Source: Flavobacterium sufflavum (GTDB lineage: Bacteria > Bacteroidota > Bacteroidia > Flavobacteriales > Flavobacteriaceae). From it: 64,000 nt of DNA. The DNA lies in the NCBI RefSeq assembly GCF_004016525.1, contig NZ_SACJ01000008.1, forward strand, positions 124,001 through 188,000, in the 5' to 3' direction. Within the stretch, counting starts at the first letter, position 1. Every line of letters starts with the position of its first letter. Made by a program: the position numbers and the translations under genes. The notes beneath the pieces are model-generated. The model did no database searches and was not told the origin of the DNA. It was given only the letters and a program-made list of their open reading frames with translations. This document shows positions 9,320 through 18,569 of this stretch, one piece after another.

Positions 9320-10309
9320 TTATTTTAAAATTAAATTGATTTTTTTCAATTCTTCTGTGCTGAAATTGGTGTTTTCCAAGGCTTTAATTGAATCTGCAAT
9401 TTGTTCGGGTTTGCTGGAACCAATTAATACCGAAGTGATTCGCTCATCCCTCAAAATCCAGGCCAAAGCCATTTGGGCTAATTTTTGACCTCTTTCTTTG
9501 GCAATGTTGTTAAGTGCTATAATTTTTTCAAGTCTTTCAGGAGTTATATGATCGGCTTTTAGGAATTGTCCGCTGGTAGCTACTCTTGAATCGGCTGGGA
9601 TTCCGTTTAAATATTTATCGGTCAATAATCCTTGTGCCAATGGAGAAAACGGAATGCAACCTACTTGTTCTTTTCCCAGTAAATCCAAAAGTCCGTCTTC
9701 TACCCAACGCTCAAACATTGAATATTTCGGCTGATGAATCAGGCAAGGCGTTCCCATTTCTTTTAATATTTTAAACGCTTTTTCAGCTTCCGCTGGGCGA
9801 TAGTTTGAAATACCTACATACAAAGCTTTTCCTTGTTGAACGATTAAATTCAAAGCAGCCATGGTTTCCTCTAAAGGTGTTTCAGGATCGGGTCTGTGGT
9901 GGTAAAAAATATCTACATATTCCAAGTCCATTCTTTTTAAACTCTGGTCTAAACTGGAAATCAAATATTTCTTCGAACCCCAATCTCCATAAGGACCGTC
10001 CCACATGGTATAACCAGCCTTAGACGAAATAATCATCTCATCCCTGTAGTCTTTGAAATCTTTTTTTAAGATTTTTCCTAAACAAGTTTCTGCTGATCCT
10101 GGAGGCGGACCGTAATTATTAGCTAAATCAAAATGGGTGATTCCATTGTCAAAAGCCGTTTTTATCAGGTTTCTGCTGTTTTCAAAATCGCTGTTCTCTC
10201 CGAAGTTGTGCCAAAGGCCTAATGAAAATGCTGATAATTTCAATCCTGAGTTTCCGCATCGGCGGTATTCCATATTTTCGTATCGGTTTGCTGCTGGTTG
10301 GTATGTCAT
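9320..10309 (-). CDS. Aldo/keto reductase, YghZ/MgrA-like
   Basis: This 329-residue NAD(P)H-dependent oxidoreductase has a TIM barrel. The family signature is visible: FDLANNYGPPPGSAE with catalytic Asp and Tyr, then the SSKAGY lysine, HHRPDPETPLEETM, and a C-terminal VLIGSSKPEQI cofactor-binding stretch. YghZ-type members reduce L-glyceraldehyde 3-phosphate and other small aldehydes; here it may act in sugar or aldehyde metabolism. It is probably cotranscribed with, or controlled by, the LacI gene 47 bp upstream, since an operator-like site lies between them. Confidence 0.88.
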   Translation of the reverse strand: MTYQPAANRYENMEYRRCGNSGLKLSAFSLGLWHNFGENSDFENSRNLIKTAFDNGITHFDLANNYGPPPGSAETCLGKILKKDFKDYRDEMIISSKAGYTMWDGPYGDWGSKKYLISSLDQSLKRMDLEYVDIFYHHRPDPETPLEETMAALNLIVQQGKALYVGISNYRPAEAEKAFKILKEMGTPCLIHQPKYSMFERWVEDGLLDLLGKEQVGCIPFSPLAQGLLTDKYLNGIPADSRVATSGQFLKADHITPERLEKIIALNNIAKERGQKLAQMALAWILRDERITSVLIGSSKPEQIADSIKALENTNFSTEELKKINLILK

Positions 10310-10325
10310 TTTTTTTACAGTTTTA

Positions 10326-10339
10326 CGTAATCGTTTACG
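10326..10339. promoter_or_regulatory. LacI-type operator in front of aldo/keto reductase
   Basis: CGTAATCGTTTACG is a near-perfect palindrome with central CG, the usual LacI-family form. It is 16 bp upstream of the reductase start and identical to the site at 11382-11395. Confidence 0.7.
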
Positions 10340-10356
10340 GTGATTGTTAAATTTTT

Positions 10357-11376
10357 TTAGTTCTTTTTCGAAGACTCTCTTGTTATTAATGTTGGAGTCA
10401 ATATTCGTTTTTGATAGTTTGTTTTTTCTCCTTTTTTCGAAATCAATTCATAGATAAGGTTGAAGGCTTCTTCGCCCATTTGTACTGTTTTTTGATCGAC
10501 AGTTGATAGAGAAGGAGTAATGTGTTCCCCGAATAAATCATTGCAAAAACCAATGACTCCAAATTCATTTGGAACTTGAATTTCTCTTTCTTTTAATTCT
10601 TTTAAAGCGCCCAGAGCAGTAAAGTCTTCTACAGCGAAAATTGCTTCGGCTTTATTTTCTAAATTTAAAAAATATTGAACCCCTTTTCTTCCTGCTTCAA
10701 TGCTGATGTCTCCGTTGTAAATTAAATTATTGTCGAAAGGAATGTTGTATTGTTCCAAAGCCGCTTTGTAGCCTCGAATTCTTTCTGTAAAAGCTTTGAT
10801 GTGTTGCGGTCCGGAAATATGTGAAATCCTTTTGTATCCTGATTTTATTAGGGATTCCGTCGCCATAAACGCACCTAAATAATCATCAATACAAACAGAG
10901 GATATTTCTAAATCGTCATTGGTTCGGTCAAAAAAAGCAATCGGAATATTTTTTTCTTTAACCGATTGGAAATGAGAAAAATCAGTGGTGTTTTTAGAAA
11001 TGGATGCCAGGATTCCGTCAACTCTGGCTCCTATAAAAGTATCGATTCCTTTTTTCTCAAATTCTTCCGATTCGTTCGATTGATAAATCAAAACATCATA
11101 ACCATGCTGACTGGCCAAATTGGAGATACCGTGAATAACTGAGCCGAAAAATAAATGTTCGGCTGTTGGGATTAAGACTCCAATGAGTTTTGTTTTTCCG
11201 GAACGTAGCGAAGAGGCCATTTTGTTAGGCCTGTAGTCCATGCGTTCGGCAACGGCTTTGACCTTTTTCTTGGTGCTGGCACTTATTTCAGGATGATCCG
11301 TTAAAGCACGGGAAACCGTCGCAGGAGCAATTCCTAATTCTTTGGCAATATCGCTAATGGTAACTTTTGTTTTCAT
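10357..11376 (-). CDS. LacI-family transcriptional regulator
   Basis: This 339-residue protein has an N-terminal LacI helix-turn-helix (ISDIAKELGIAPATVSRAL, residues 7-25) and a hinge helix (PNKMASSLRS). A periplasmic-binding-protein-like effector domain follows, containing GVLIP, the IDDYLGA segment and FCNDLFGEHITPSLSTVDQ. It likely represses or activates genes for sugar use in response to a sugar. An operator-like palindrome 6 bp upstream of its start suggests autoregulation, and an identical one lies before the downstream aldo/keto reductase. The GH2 gene further down could also belong to its regulon, but no site was seen there. Confidence 0.92.
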   Translation of the reverse strand: MKTKVTISDIAKELGIAPATVSRALTDHPEISASTKKKVKAVAERMDYRPNKMASSLRSGKTKLIGVLIPTAEHLFFGSVIHGISNLASQHGYDVLIYQSNESEEFEKKGIDTFIGARVDGILASISKNTTDFSHFQSVKEKNIPIAFFDRTNDDLEISSVCIDDYLGAFMATESLIKSGYKRISHISGPQHIKAFTERIRGYKAALEQYNIPFDNNLIYNGDISIEAGRKGVQYFLNLENKAEAIFAVEDFTALGALKELKEREIQVPNEFGVIGFCNDLFGEHITPSLSTVDQKTVQMGEEAFNLIYELISKKGEKTNYQKRILTPTLITRESSKKN

Positions 11377-11381
11377 TTTTC

Positions 11382-11395
11382 CGTAATCGTTTACG
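11382..11395. promoter_or_regulatory. LacI-type operator at the lacI start
   Basis: The same 14-mer as at 10326-10339 (CGTAATCGTTTACG) lies 6 bp before the ATG of the LacI gene, consistent with autoregulation. Confidence 0.7.
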
Positions 11396-11609
11396 AAAGT
11401 AAAATATTATTTTGAATTAGTGAGACAGGAGGTAGTTAAATTTTCGGGAGTAAAATAAATTGGAGGTTTTTATTGGGTTTTTTGCAGAGAATATTAATTT
11501 CATAATTTTTAAAACTATAAAATCTTCAATGTTTGTAGGGATTATTCTCTGTGTTTGATAAAATATTATGTTAAAATTTTAAGATATTCGAAAATCAATT
11601 ATTTATTTT

Positions 11610-11617
11610 TAGATTTG
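11610..11617 (+). promoter_or_regulatory. Candidate -7 element for the ECF sigma gene
   Basis: TAGATTTG matches TAnnTTTG, 29 bp before the ATG at 11646. The rest of 11396-11645 is AT-rich with no visible gene. Confidence 0.5.
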
Positions 11618-11645
11618 ACCCACTAACCCTTAAAGAATATTTTAA

Positions 11646-12230
11646 ATGGCATTTGTAAATAAATACAATGACATAGATCTTGTTAAGCGTCTTCAGGAAA
11701 ACGAAGAAGAAGCTTTGACGATTATTTATAAAGAATATTGGGAAATCATGTATATGGCTGCTTATAATCTTGTTAAAGATAAGTCAGTGTGTGAAGATAT
11801 TGTTCAGGAAGTATTTATTTCATTATGGCAAAGAAGGGCGAAGTTGCAGATAAAAGCCTCTTTGAAGAGTTATTTGTACACCAGCACTGTTTACAAAGTG
11901 TATGACCATTTTAGTAAAAATAAAAAAATGCTAAAGGATGAGTTGTTTGATAATTTTGAAAATAAAATTGAAACTTCTAATCCTGAAACCAAATTAATGC
12001 ATCAGGAATTAATTTATCATTTAGATGCTATTGTTGATTCCTTACCTGATAAGTGTAGAGAAGTTTATAAGTTGAGTAGAGAAAATATGTTGTCAAATAA
12101 AGAGATTGCTGAGCAGTTAAATATTTCACAACGCACCGTTGAAGGTCATATTTCTAAAGCTTTGAAAGTTTTAAAAGAATCGCTTGGAGTGGCGGTGAGT
12201 ATTGAGTTTATCGCACTTTTTTTAAAGTAA
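11646..12230 (+). CDS. ECF RNA polymerase sigma factor, Bacteroidota sigma-70 family
   Basis: This 194-residue sigma factor has region 2 at about 25-90 (DIVQEVFISLWQ) and region 4 at about 125-185 (LPDKCREVYKLSRE then a helix-turn-helix with NKEIAEQLNISQRTVEGHISKAL). It is the first gene of an ECF sigma/FecR anti-sigma/SusC(STN) set. In such sets the SusC transporter senses its glycan and releases the sigma factor through FecR. Expected targets are the susC promoter at about 13500-13580 and the genes behind it. Confidence 0.95.
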   Translation: MAFVNKYNDIDLVKRLQENEEEALTIIYKEYWEIMYMAAYNLVKDKSVCEDIVQEVFISLWQRRAKLQIKASLKSYLYTSTVYKVYDHFSKNKKMLKDELFDNFENKIETSNPETKLMHQELIYHLDAIVDSLPDKCREVYKLSRENMLSNKEIAEQLNISQRTVEGHISKALKVLKESLGVAVSIEFIALFLK

Positions 12231-12332
12231 AAATTTGATATACATAAAAAAAAGTAAAAATTTTTACTAATAGAGCAGGTGTGAATCGTTTTTTTGGAGA
12301 CTTAGTTATATAAGCATACAAAAAACGAACAG

Positions 12333-13484
12333 ATGAGTTTAAATCCCCAACAATATTTTTCAGACTTAGTTACTAAACTTATAGACGGTTCTATAACTAA
12401 AAGTGAGTTAGATAAACTATTAAATTTTTTTTCAAATAATCAGGAAATAGAAAATTGGCCTGCTCATTTGGGATCCAAAGAAGATGTACAAGAAAGGATT
12501 TATGAAAAAATCCGATTGGAATTGGATTTCGATAAAAATAAAGAAACTAAAGTAATTCCGTTATACAAAAAGCCTTTCTTTAAATATGCTGTAGCAGCTT
12601 CAGTAGTACTATTCATAACATTTACGGCTATTTTTAATCAGCAAAAACCAAATGTTGTTGTTGCTGCTGTTCCTAACAAAATTGAAGTAGGCACCGATAA
12701 AGCAATGCTAACTTTAGAAGATGGTTCTACTGTTGTTTTAGAAAAAGGGAAAGTTTATAATAACAAAAATGTAAATAGTACAGGCAAAGAGTTACTGTAT
12801 AATAAATCTAATTCTTCGTCAAAAAAAGTAGTTTATAATTATTTGACTATTCCACGAGGTGGGCAGTTTGCCATCACTCTTTCTGATGGTACAAAAGTTT
12901 GGTTAAACTCAGAAACCAAATTGAAATTTCCGGTAAATTTTGCAGAAGGAAAAACCAGAAGTGTTGAATTAGTTTATGGTGAAGCTTACTTTGATGTGTC
13001 TCCAAGTACAGCCCATAATGGGGCGGGTTTTACAGTATTCCAACAGAAACAGGAGATTCACGTTGTGGGTACCGAATTTAATATAAAAGCATACAAAGAC
13101 GATTCGAGTATCTCTACCACTTTAGTGGAGGGGAAAGTTGAAATGCAATTTGCTAATGTGAAGCAAAATCTAATTCCAAATCAACGCGCAAATTTTGACC
13201 TTAAGACAAATAAAGTGAAAATAGCCAAGGTAGATGTCTATAGCGAAATATGTTGGAAAGATGGTGTTTTCAGCTTTGAAGATAAACCACTTGATGAAAT
13301 TATGAAAGTGCTGTCGAGATGGTATGATATCCAGGTTGTTTTTGAAAACGAATCCATCAAAAAAGAGCAATTTAATGGAGTTTTAATAAAAGATAGAAAT
13401 ATTGATGAAATTTTAAGGTCTATTAAAAACTCCGGAATTATAAAGAAATATGAATTTAAAAATAAAATTTTGATACTGAAATAA
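12333..13484 (+). CDS. FecR-family anti-sigma factor
   Basis: This 383-residue inner-membrane protein has a cytoplasmic N-terminal part (1-82) that would bind the sigma factor and one transmembrane helix at about 84-101 (KYAVAASVVLFITF). The periplasmic FecR domain contains RGGQFAITLSDGTKVWLNSETKLKFP and a DUF4974-like C-terminus (SFEDKPLDEIMKVLSRWYDI). It carries the signal from the STN domain of the next gene's SusC protein to the ECF sigma factor 100 bp upstream. The order sigma, anti-sigma, SusC is standard for this signalling type. Confidence 0.94.
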   Translation: MSLNPQQYFSDLVTKLIDGSITKSELDKLLNFFSNNQEIENWPAHLGSKEDVQERIYEKIRLELDFDKNKETKVIPLYKKPFFKYAVAASVVLFITFTAIFNQQKPNVVVAAVPNKIEVGTDKAMLTLEDGSTVVLEKGKVYNNKNVNSTGKELLYNKSNSSSKKVVYNYLTIPRGGQFAITLSDGTKVWLNSETKLKFPVNFAEGKTRSVELVYGEAYFDVSPSTAHNGAGFTVFQQKQEIHVVGTEFNIKAYKDDSSISTTLVEGKVEMQFANVKQNLIPNQRANFDLKTNKVKIAKVDVYSEICWKDGVFSFEDKPLDEIMKVLSRWYDIQVVFENESIKKEQFNGVLIKDRNIDEILRSIKNSGIIKKYEFKNKILILK

Positions 13485-13583
13485 AAAGAAAGAGGGGCAG
13501 TAGTTTAGATAATTTGCGGTTGCCTAACTACTTCCCTCCCTATACATTAATTAAACAATTGTTCAACTAACAACCACAAAACT

Positions 13584-16500
13584 ATGAAAATTAATTCTAT
13601 TAATTGTCGTTTTGAATTTCAAAAACGGCTTCTATTGATTATGATGAAAACATTTTTAATTCTATTTTGTACAACCGTTTTCAGTTTCAATACTGAAACC
13701 TCCTTTTCGCAGGCAAAAATATCTATTGATGAAAATCAATTGGTTTCGGTCAAAGAAGTTTTTAAAATAATTCAAAAGCAAACCAATTACAGTTTTATTT
13801 ACCCTAACGACTTTTTTAAAGATACTCCAAAGGTGCAATTGAAAAAAGGTACCATTGAAATTTCGAAATTATTAACTCCGATTTTTAAATCTCGTAATTT
13901 GAATTTCGAAATAACAGCGGATAAGAATATTATCATTAAAGAGGCGCTGAGTATTGAAGCGAAAGAAAAGCCCATTGAAGAAAAAGTTATCCAGGAAATA
14001 AAGGTGTCGGGTAAAGTAACCGATGAGAATAATCAGCCTATTCCGGGAGCCAGTATTCTTGTTAAGGGAACTCAAATTGCGACACAGACTGATCTTGATG
14101 GGAAGTATTTAATAAAAGTACCATCAAATGAGAGTGTTTTGGTTGTGTCATTTATTGGATATGGAACCAAAGAAATTAAGTTTAATAATCAGTCAGTAAT
14201 CAATTTCCAACTTCTACCAGAAACCGCAAAATTAGAAGAAGTTGTAGTAGTAGGTTATGGTTCAAGTAAGCAAAAAGACTTGACAGGTTCTGTCTCTTCA
14301 GTAAAATCAGAAAATTTTAATAAAGGACCACAATTGAGTGCACAGCAAGCCATTCAAGGAAAAATGGCTGGGGTTGTAATTGCTCAGAATAGTGGTAAAC
14401 CAGGAGGTTCTAATACAGTAATCATTCGTGGAGGAACTTCGTTAACAGGAACAAATGATCCTTTGTATGTTATTGATGGTGTGCCAATTTCTACTACAGC
14501 GGGAGTGAGTTCTGCAAATATCAGAGGAAATGGAACTGACTTTTTTGATCAGGAACCAACGAATCCTTTGATGACCATTAATCCAAATGATATTGAGTCG
14601 GTAACTGTTTTGAAAGATGCTTCTTCAACAGCTATTTATGGATCAAGAGGAGCAAATGGTGTAATTGTTATTACCACTAAAAAAGGAAAATCAGGTAATT
14701 TAAAAGTGAGTCTTGATGTTACTGGAGGAATTTCGACAGTTTCAAAAAAATTAGATGTATTGTCTGCTGATGAATATAGAAAAGTAAATACTGATTTGAA
14801 TTTGACTTTTTCTGATTTAGGCGGAAACACAAATTGGCAAGACGAAATTTATAGAACTGCAAAAACACAGGATTACAATTTATCTTTTTCAGGAGGCTCA
14901 GACAAAACTGCATATAGAGCTTCATTAGGATATGGTGATCAAGAAGGTGTTTTAATTGGTTCAAAATTACAAAGAGCGAATGCAAGAATTAATGTTAACC
15001 ACACAGCACTTAATGATAAACTTACATTTGATTTTAGAGTGAATTATGGACAAACATTCTCCAATAATTCACCGGTATCAAACACTGTAGGAAGTGAGGC
15101 AGGAACAAGTATTAACTATGAGTCCTATGTTTTTAACCCTACTTATCCAATTTATGATGCTAATGGAAACTACAATCACGTTCCTCCTTATAGAATTAAT
15201 CCGGTTTCTTTTTCTAATGATGTTTTAGATGAGGTTACCAATAATCGTTTTCTGGGGAATTTATCAACCACTTACAAGATTTTTAATCCTTTAAGTGTAA
15301 ATGTGAATTTAGGATATACAAACCAAGCCATCAATAGAAATTCCTATATTAAAAAATCTAATCCACTGGGAGAAGGAATGGGAGGATATGCCAGTGTTCA
15401 GAAATTAGAGGATTTCAGCAAGTTATTGGAAACTATTTTGAGATATAATAACTCATTTGGAAAACACAGTGTAGATGCTATTGCGGGTTATTCATACCAA
15501 TATTTTGTAAATGAAGGAATTCGTAATGCTGTATCAGGATTTTTATCAGATGAATTCAGATGGTATAGTTTACAAGCTGCCAGTACTAATCAAGGGGTAA
15601 CTTCTTTTAAAGGAAGTAATACATTGATTTCGATGTATGGTAGAGTGAATTATAACTTTGACGATAAAATTCTTGCTACCGCAACTATTAGAAAAGATGG
15701 TTCAAGTAGATTTGGTTCAGGAAATCAATGGGGAGTATTCCCTTCCGGATCTTTAGCCTGGAGAGTTTCTAATATGGAATTTTTTAAGTCAAAAACCATT
15801 TCTGATTTAAAAATCAGAACCAGTTATGGTGTGACAGGAAATCAAGAAATTGGAAATTTAAATTCAATTACAAGACTTGGAGCTACTTCTGCCGGATATA
15901 TTGTAGGAGGACAAAGAATCACTACTGTTTTACCATTGCAATATGCTAATCCTGATTTAAAATGGGAGCAAACAGCTCAGTTTAATACTGGTATTGATTA
16001 TTCGTTATTGAATGGTAGAATTCGCGGAAGTGTTGATTATTACGTTAAAAAAACTACGGATCTTTTGTTGCGTATTCCAGTGCCTTCGCCTACTGCCGTA
16101 AGTACACAATTGGCAAACGTTGGAAGCGTTCAGAATAAAGGTATTGAGTTAGAAATTTCTGCCGATATCATTAAAAAAGTTGATTTTACCTGGAGTACTT
16201 CTATTAACTATACTAGAAATAGAAATAAAGTATTAAGTCTTTCTAACAGCTTATACAAAGGAGATAATATTCAAGTGGCACCATTGCAAGGACAAGGTTT
16301 AACGGCTGGTATTTATGCTCAGCTTATAAAACCAGGATTACCTGTGGGGACTTTTTATGGAAGAGAATTTAAAGGGATTGAAAATGGTGTTGAGATAATT
16401 GATCCGGAAATGAAAGTTATTGGCTCAGCACAGCCTGATTTTACATTTGGTATTACAAACTCATTGAGCTATAAAAGATTCTCTTTAGGATTTAATTTTA

Positions 16501-16898
16501 GAGGATCTGTTGGTAATGATGTTTATAATTTGACAGCTAATAACTTAGGTTATTTAAGTAATCTTCCTGGTCGAAATGTATTCAAGGAAGCAGTTACAAG
16601 TGGTGTTTTAAGAAGTCAGCCAAAACAATATTCTTCAAGATGGATTGAAGATGGTTCTTTTGTGAGATTAGACAATGTTACTTTAGGCTATGATTTAGAC
16701 CTTAAAAATGTGCCTTCAATCTCTAACGCAAGATTATTTATTACTGGACAAAATTTATTGTTGTTTACAAAATATTCTGGTTTAGATCCTGAGGTTAATT
16801 CAGATGTTTCAGGTACCGGAGTTGCTCCTATAGGAGTGGATTATTTGGCTTATCCTAAAGCTAAAACAGTGAGCATTGGATTAAGTGTGTCATTTTAA
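13584..16898 (+). CDS. SusC/RagA-family TonB-dependent transporter with STN domain
   Basis: This 1104-residue outer-membrane glycan importer is built as follows. Signal sequence to about 42; STN domain at about 48-115 (VSVKEVFKIIQKQTNYSF), which contacts FecR; carboxypeptidase-regulatory-like beta sandwich at about 138-212 (VTDENNQPIPGASILVKGT); TonB-box-like EEVVVVGYG near 220; plug domain to about 345 (VLKDASSTAIYGSRGANGVI); then a 22-strand-type barrel ending in aromatic SVSF. It imports oligosaccharides with the SusD protein encoded 30 bp downstream. The linked CE8 and CE12 esterases point to pectic oligosaccharides. The STN domain matches its position behind the sigma/FecR pair. Confidence 0.95.
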   Translation: MKINSINCRFEFQKRLLLIMMKTFLILFCTTVFSFNTETSFSQAKISIDENQLVSVKEVFKIIQKQTNYSFIYPNDFFKDTPKVQLKKGTIEISKLLTPIFKSRNLNFEITADKNIIIKEALSIEAKEKPIEEKVIQEIKVSGKVTDENNQPIPGASILVKGTQIATQTDLDGKYLIKVPSNESVLVVSFIGYGTKEIKFNNQSVINFQLLPETAKLEEVVVVGYGSSKQKDLTGSVSSVKSENFNKGPQLSAQQAIQGKMAGVVIAQNSGKPGGSNTVIIRGGTSLTGTNDPLYVIDGVPISTTAGVSSANIRGNGTDFFDQEPTNPLMTINPNDIESVTVLKDASSTAIYGSRGANGVIVITTKKGKSGNLKVSLDVTGGISTVSKKLDVLSADEYRKVNTDLNLTFSDLGGNTNWQDEIYRTAKTQDYNLSFSGGSDKTAYRASLGYGDQEGVLIGSKLQRANARINVNHTALNDKLTFDFRVNYGQTFSNNSPVSNTVGSEAGTSINYESYVFNPTYPIYDANGNYNHVPPYRINPVSFSNDVLDEVTNNRFLGNLSTTYKIFNPLSVNVNLGYTNQAINRNSYIKKSNPLGEGMGGYASVQKLEDFSKLLETILRYNNSFGKHSVDAIAGYSYQYFVNEGIRNAVSGFLSDEFRWYSLQAASTNQGVTSFKGSNTLISMYGRVNYNFDDKILATATIRKDGSSRFGSGNQWGVFPSGSLAWRVSNMEFFKSKTISDLKIRTSYGVTGNQEIGNLNSITRLGATSAGYIVGGQRITTVLPLQYANPDLKWEQTAQFNTGIDYSLLNGRIRGSVDYYVKKTTDLLLRIPVPSPTAVSTQLANVGSVQNKGIELEISADIIKKVDFTWSTSINYTRNRNKVLSLSNSLYKGDNIQVAPLQGQGLTAGIYAQLIKPGLPVGTFYGREFKGIENGVEIIDPEMKVIGSAQPDFTFGITNSLSYKRFSLGFNFRGSVGNDVYNLTANNLGYLSNLPGRNVFKEAVTSGVLRSQPKQYSSRWIEDGSFVRLDNVTLGYDLDLKNVPSISNARLFITGQNLLLFTKYSGLDPEVNSDVSGTGVAPIGVDYLAYPKAKTVSIGLSVSF

Positions 16899-16928
16899 GC
16901 ATAATTTCAATTAATAAATAGTATTATC

Positions 16929-18467
16929 ATGAAAATATATAACATCAAATTAATATTGTGTTCATTCATTGTCTCACTTTGCTTGCCAGGGTGTACTAAT
17001 TTGGATGAAGAATCGTTTGGAAGTTTATCCCCTGAAACTTATTATAATAACGAAGCAGAAGCGCTTTCTTCTGTTGTAGGAGTATATCAATCTTTATCAC
17101 AAGTAGTTCATATTGGTGATCCTTGGCGTATTGCTGAATTTGGTACCGATGAGTTTATCGTGCCTGGAAGAGCCAGCGGTGGATGGTTTGATCAAAATAA
17201 TATTGATATAATAAAACATGTCGTAGCTCCTACAAATGCTACTTGTGGAAGAGCCTGGAAAAATATTTTTCAGGAAATAGGTACTGCTAATGCGGTTTTA
17301 GAAAGTTTACAGGCATCACCAAATAGCGCAAATTTAAAAGGCTTGATAGCCGAGGTAAGAGCATTACGTGCTTATGGTTATTTTTATGCTATGGATTTTT
17401 GGGGTAATGTACCATTAGTTACAGTGGCAAGAATAGACCCTAATAATTTGCCTGGGACTACTCCCAGAGCAGAAATATTTAATTTTGTCGAGGCAGAAAT
17501 GTTAGCCGCTATAGAAGATTTGCCTTCAATAACAACTGTAAACAAAGCAAGTTATTATCCAAGGTTTACAAAAGAAGCTATTTATGGCGCTTTGGCAACC
17601 ATGTATTTGAATGCCCAGGTATATACAGGAACTCCTAAATGGACTGAAGCTGTTGCCATGTGTGATAAAATTATCAGTACAAATAAATATTCTTTGGAGA
17701 CTGCTGTAGTTGATAATTTCAAGTCAACAAATGAGCAAAATTCAAAAGAAATAATTTCTTCTTTTTCAATTTCACCATCACAGAATGCAGGTAATAATCA
17801 GTTTATCTTATATGCCCAAAATGGATTAGATAAATTAAAGTACAACTTGCCTTTTACACCGGCAAATGGATACAGTACGTATCAGGAAGCTCTTGACAGA
17901 TATCAAAATCAGGATGTTCGTAAGTCGTTAATTGAGTATGGACCACAATATTATTTAGATGGTGTTACGCCTTTAAAATATCCAAATGGAACCCAATTAA
18001 ATATAATTGCAGTTCAGAGTTTAATCAGTGCCGAGGATAATGAAGGTTATAAAGTGCTAAAATACACTCCTATCGGAACATCCTGGTCTGGTTTTAATGC
18101 TGATAATGATTTGGTTTTAATACGTTATGCTGATATTTTATTGATAAAGGCTGAAGCTTTATTTAGAGGAGGTACTACAACAATCGCTGATACTCCATTG
18201 AATTTGGTGAATACAGTAAGGGGTAGAAGTAATGCTTCTCTTTTATCAAGTTTAACTTTGAAAAACATTGAAGACGAAAGGGCCAGAGAATTGATTTGGG
18301 AAGGTCATCGCAGAAGAGATATGATTCGTTTTGGTACTTATTTCACAGGAACATGGGCATTCAAAACAACTCAAACGGCTACTTTTAGAGGAATATATCC
18401 TATTCCACAGGAACAGAGAACTGCAAATCCAAAACTAGAACAGAATCCAGGATATCCTTTGAATTAA
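16929..18467 (+). CDS. SusD/RagB-family glycan-binding lipoprotein
   Basis: This 512-residue protein has a lipoprotein signal (SLCLPGC, cysteine at 22) and a TPR-like SusD fold. Typical stretches are AEVRALRAYGYFYAMDFWGNVPLV at about 140-163 (an uninterrupted SusD hallmark), a later RYADILLIKAEAL, and ERARELIWEGHRRRDMIRFG near 450. It caps the SusC barrel and captures oligosaccharides at the surface. It follows susC by 30 bp in the same transcript and is closed by a terminator at 18498. Confidence 0.95.
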   Translation: MKIYNIKLILCSFIVSLCLPGCTNLDEESFGSLSPETYYNNEAEALSSVVGVYQSLSQVVHIGDPWRIAEFGTDEFIVPGRASGGWFDQNNIDIIKHVVAPTNATCGRAWKNIFQEIGTANAVLESLQASPNSANLKGLIAEVRALRAYGYFYAMDFWGNVPLVTVARIDPNNLPGTTPRAEIFNFVEAEMLAAIEDLPSITTVNKASYYPRFTKEAIYGALATMYLNAQVYTGTPKWTEAVAMCDKIISTNKYSLETAVVDNFKSTNEQNSKEIISSFSISPSQNAGNNQFILYAQNGLDKLKYNLPFTPANGYSTYQEALDRYQNQDVRKSLIEYGPQYYLDGVTPLKYPNGTQLNIIAVQSLISAEDNEGYKVLKYTPIGTSWSGFNADNDLVLIRYADILLIKAEALFRGGTTTIADTPLNLVNTVRGRSNASLLSSLTLKNIEDERARELIWEGHRRRDMIRFGTYFTGTWAFKTTQTATFRGIYPIPQEQRTANPKLEQNPGYPLN

Positions 18468-18497
18468 ATAATAAATTTGGTTAATAAATAGTTGGTT

Positions 18498-18543
18498 AAA
18501 CCCATGTGTTCCTAGATTTTTCTAAAATACATGGGTTTTTTTC
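18498..18543 (+). terminator. Terminator after susD of the pectin locus
   Basis: A 10-bp stem (18498-18507 with 18529-18538) with a smaller inner hairpin is followed by a T-run. An in-frame ATG at 18531 lies inside this hairpin and so is unlikely to start the next gene. Confidence 0.8.
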
Positions 18544-18569
18544 TTAATTTAATTTTGTGTGCAATCAAT

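Noticed and set aside
18531-18569. Esterase start at ATG 18531
   Set aside because: That ATG lies inside the terminator stem of the preceding susD.
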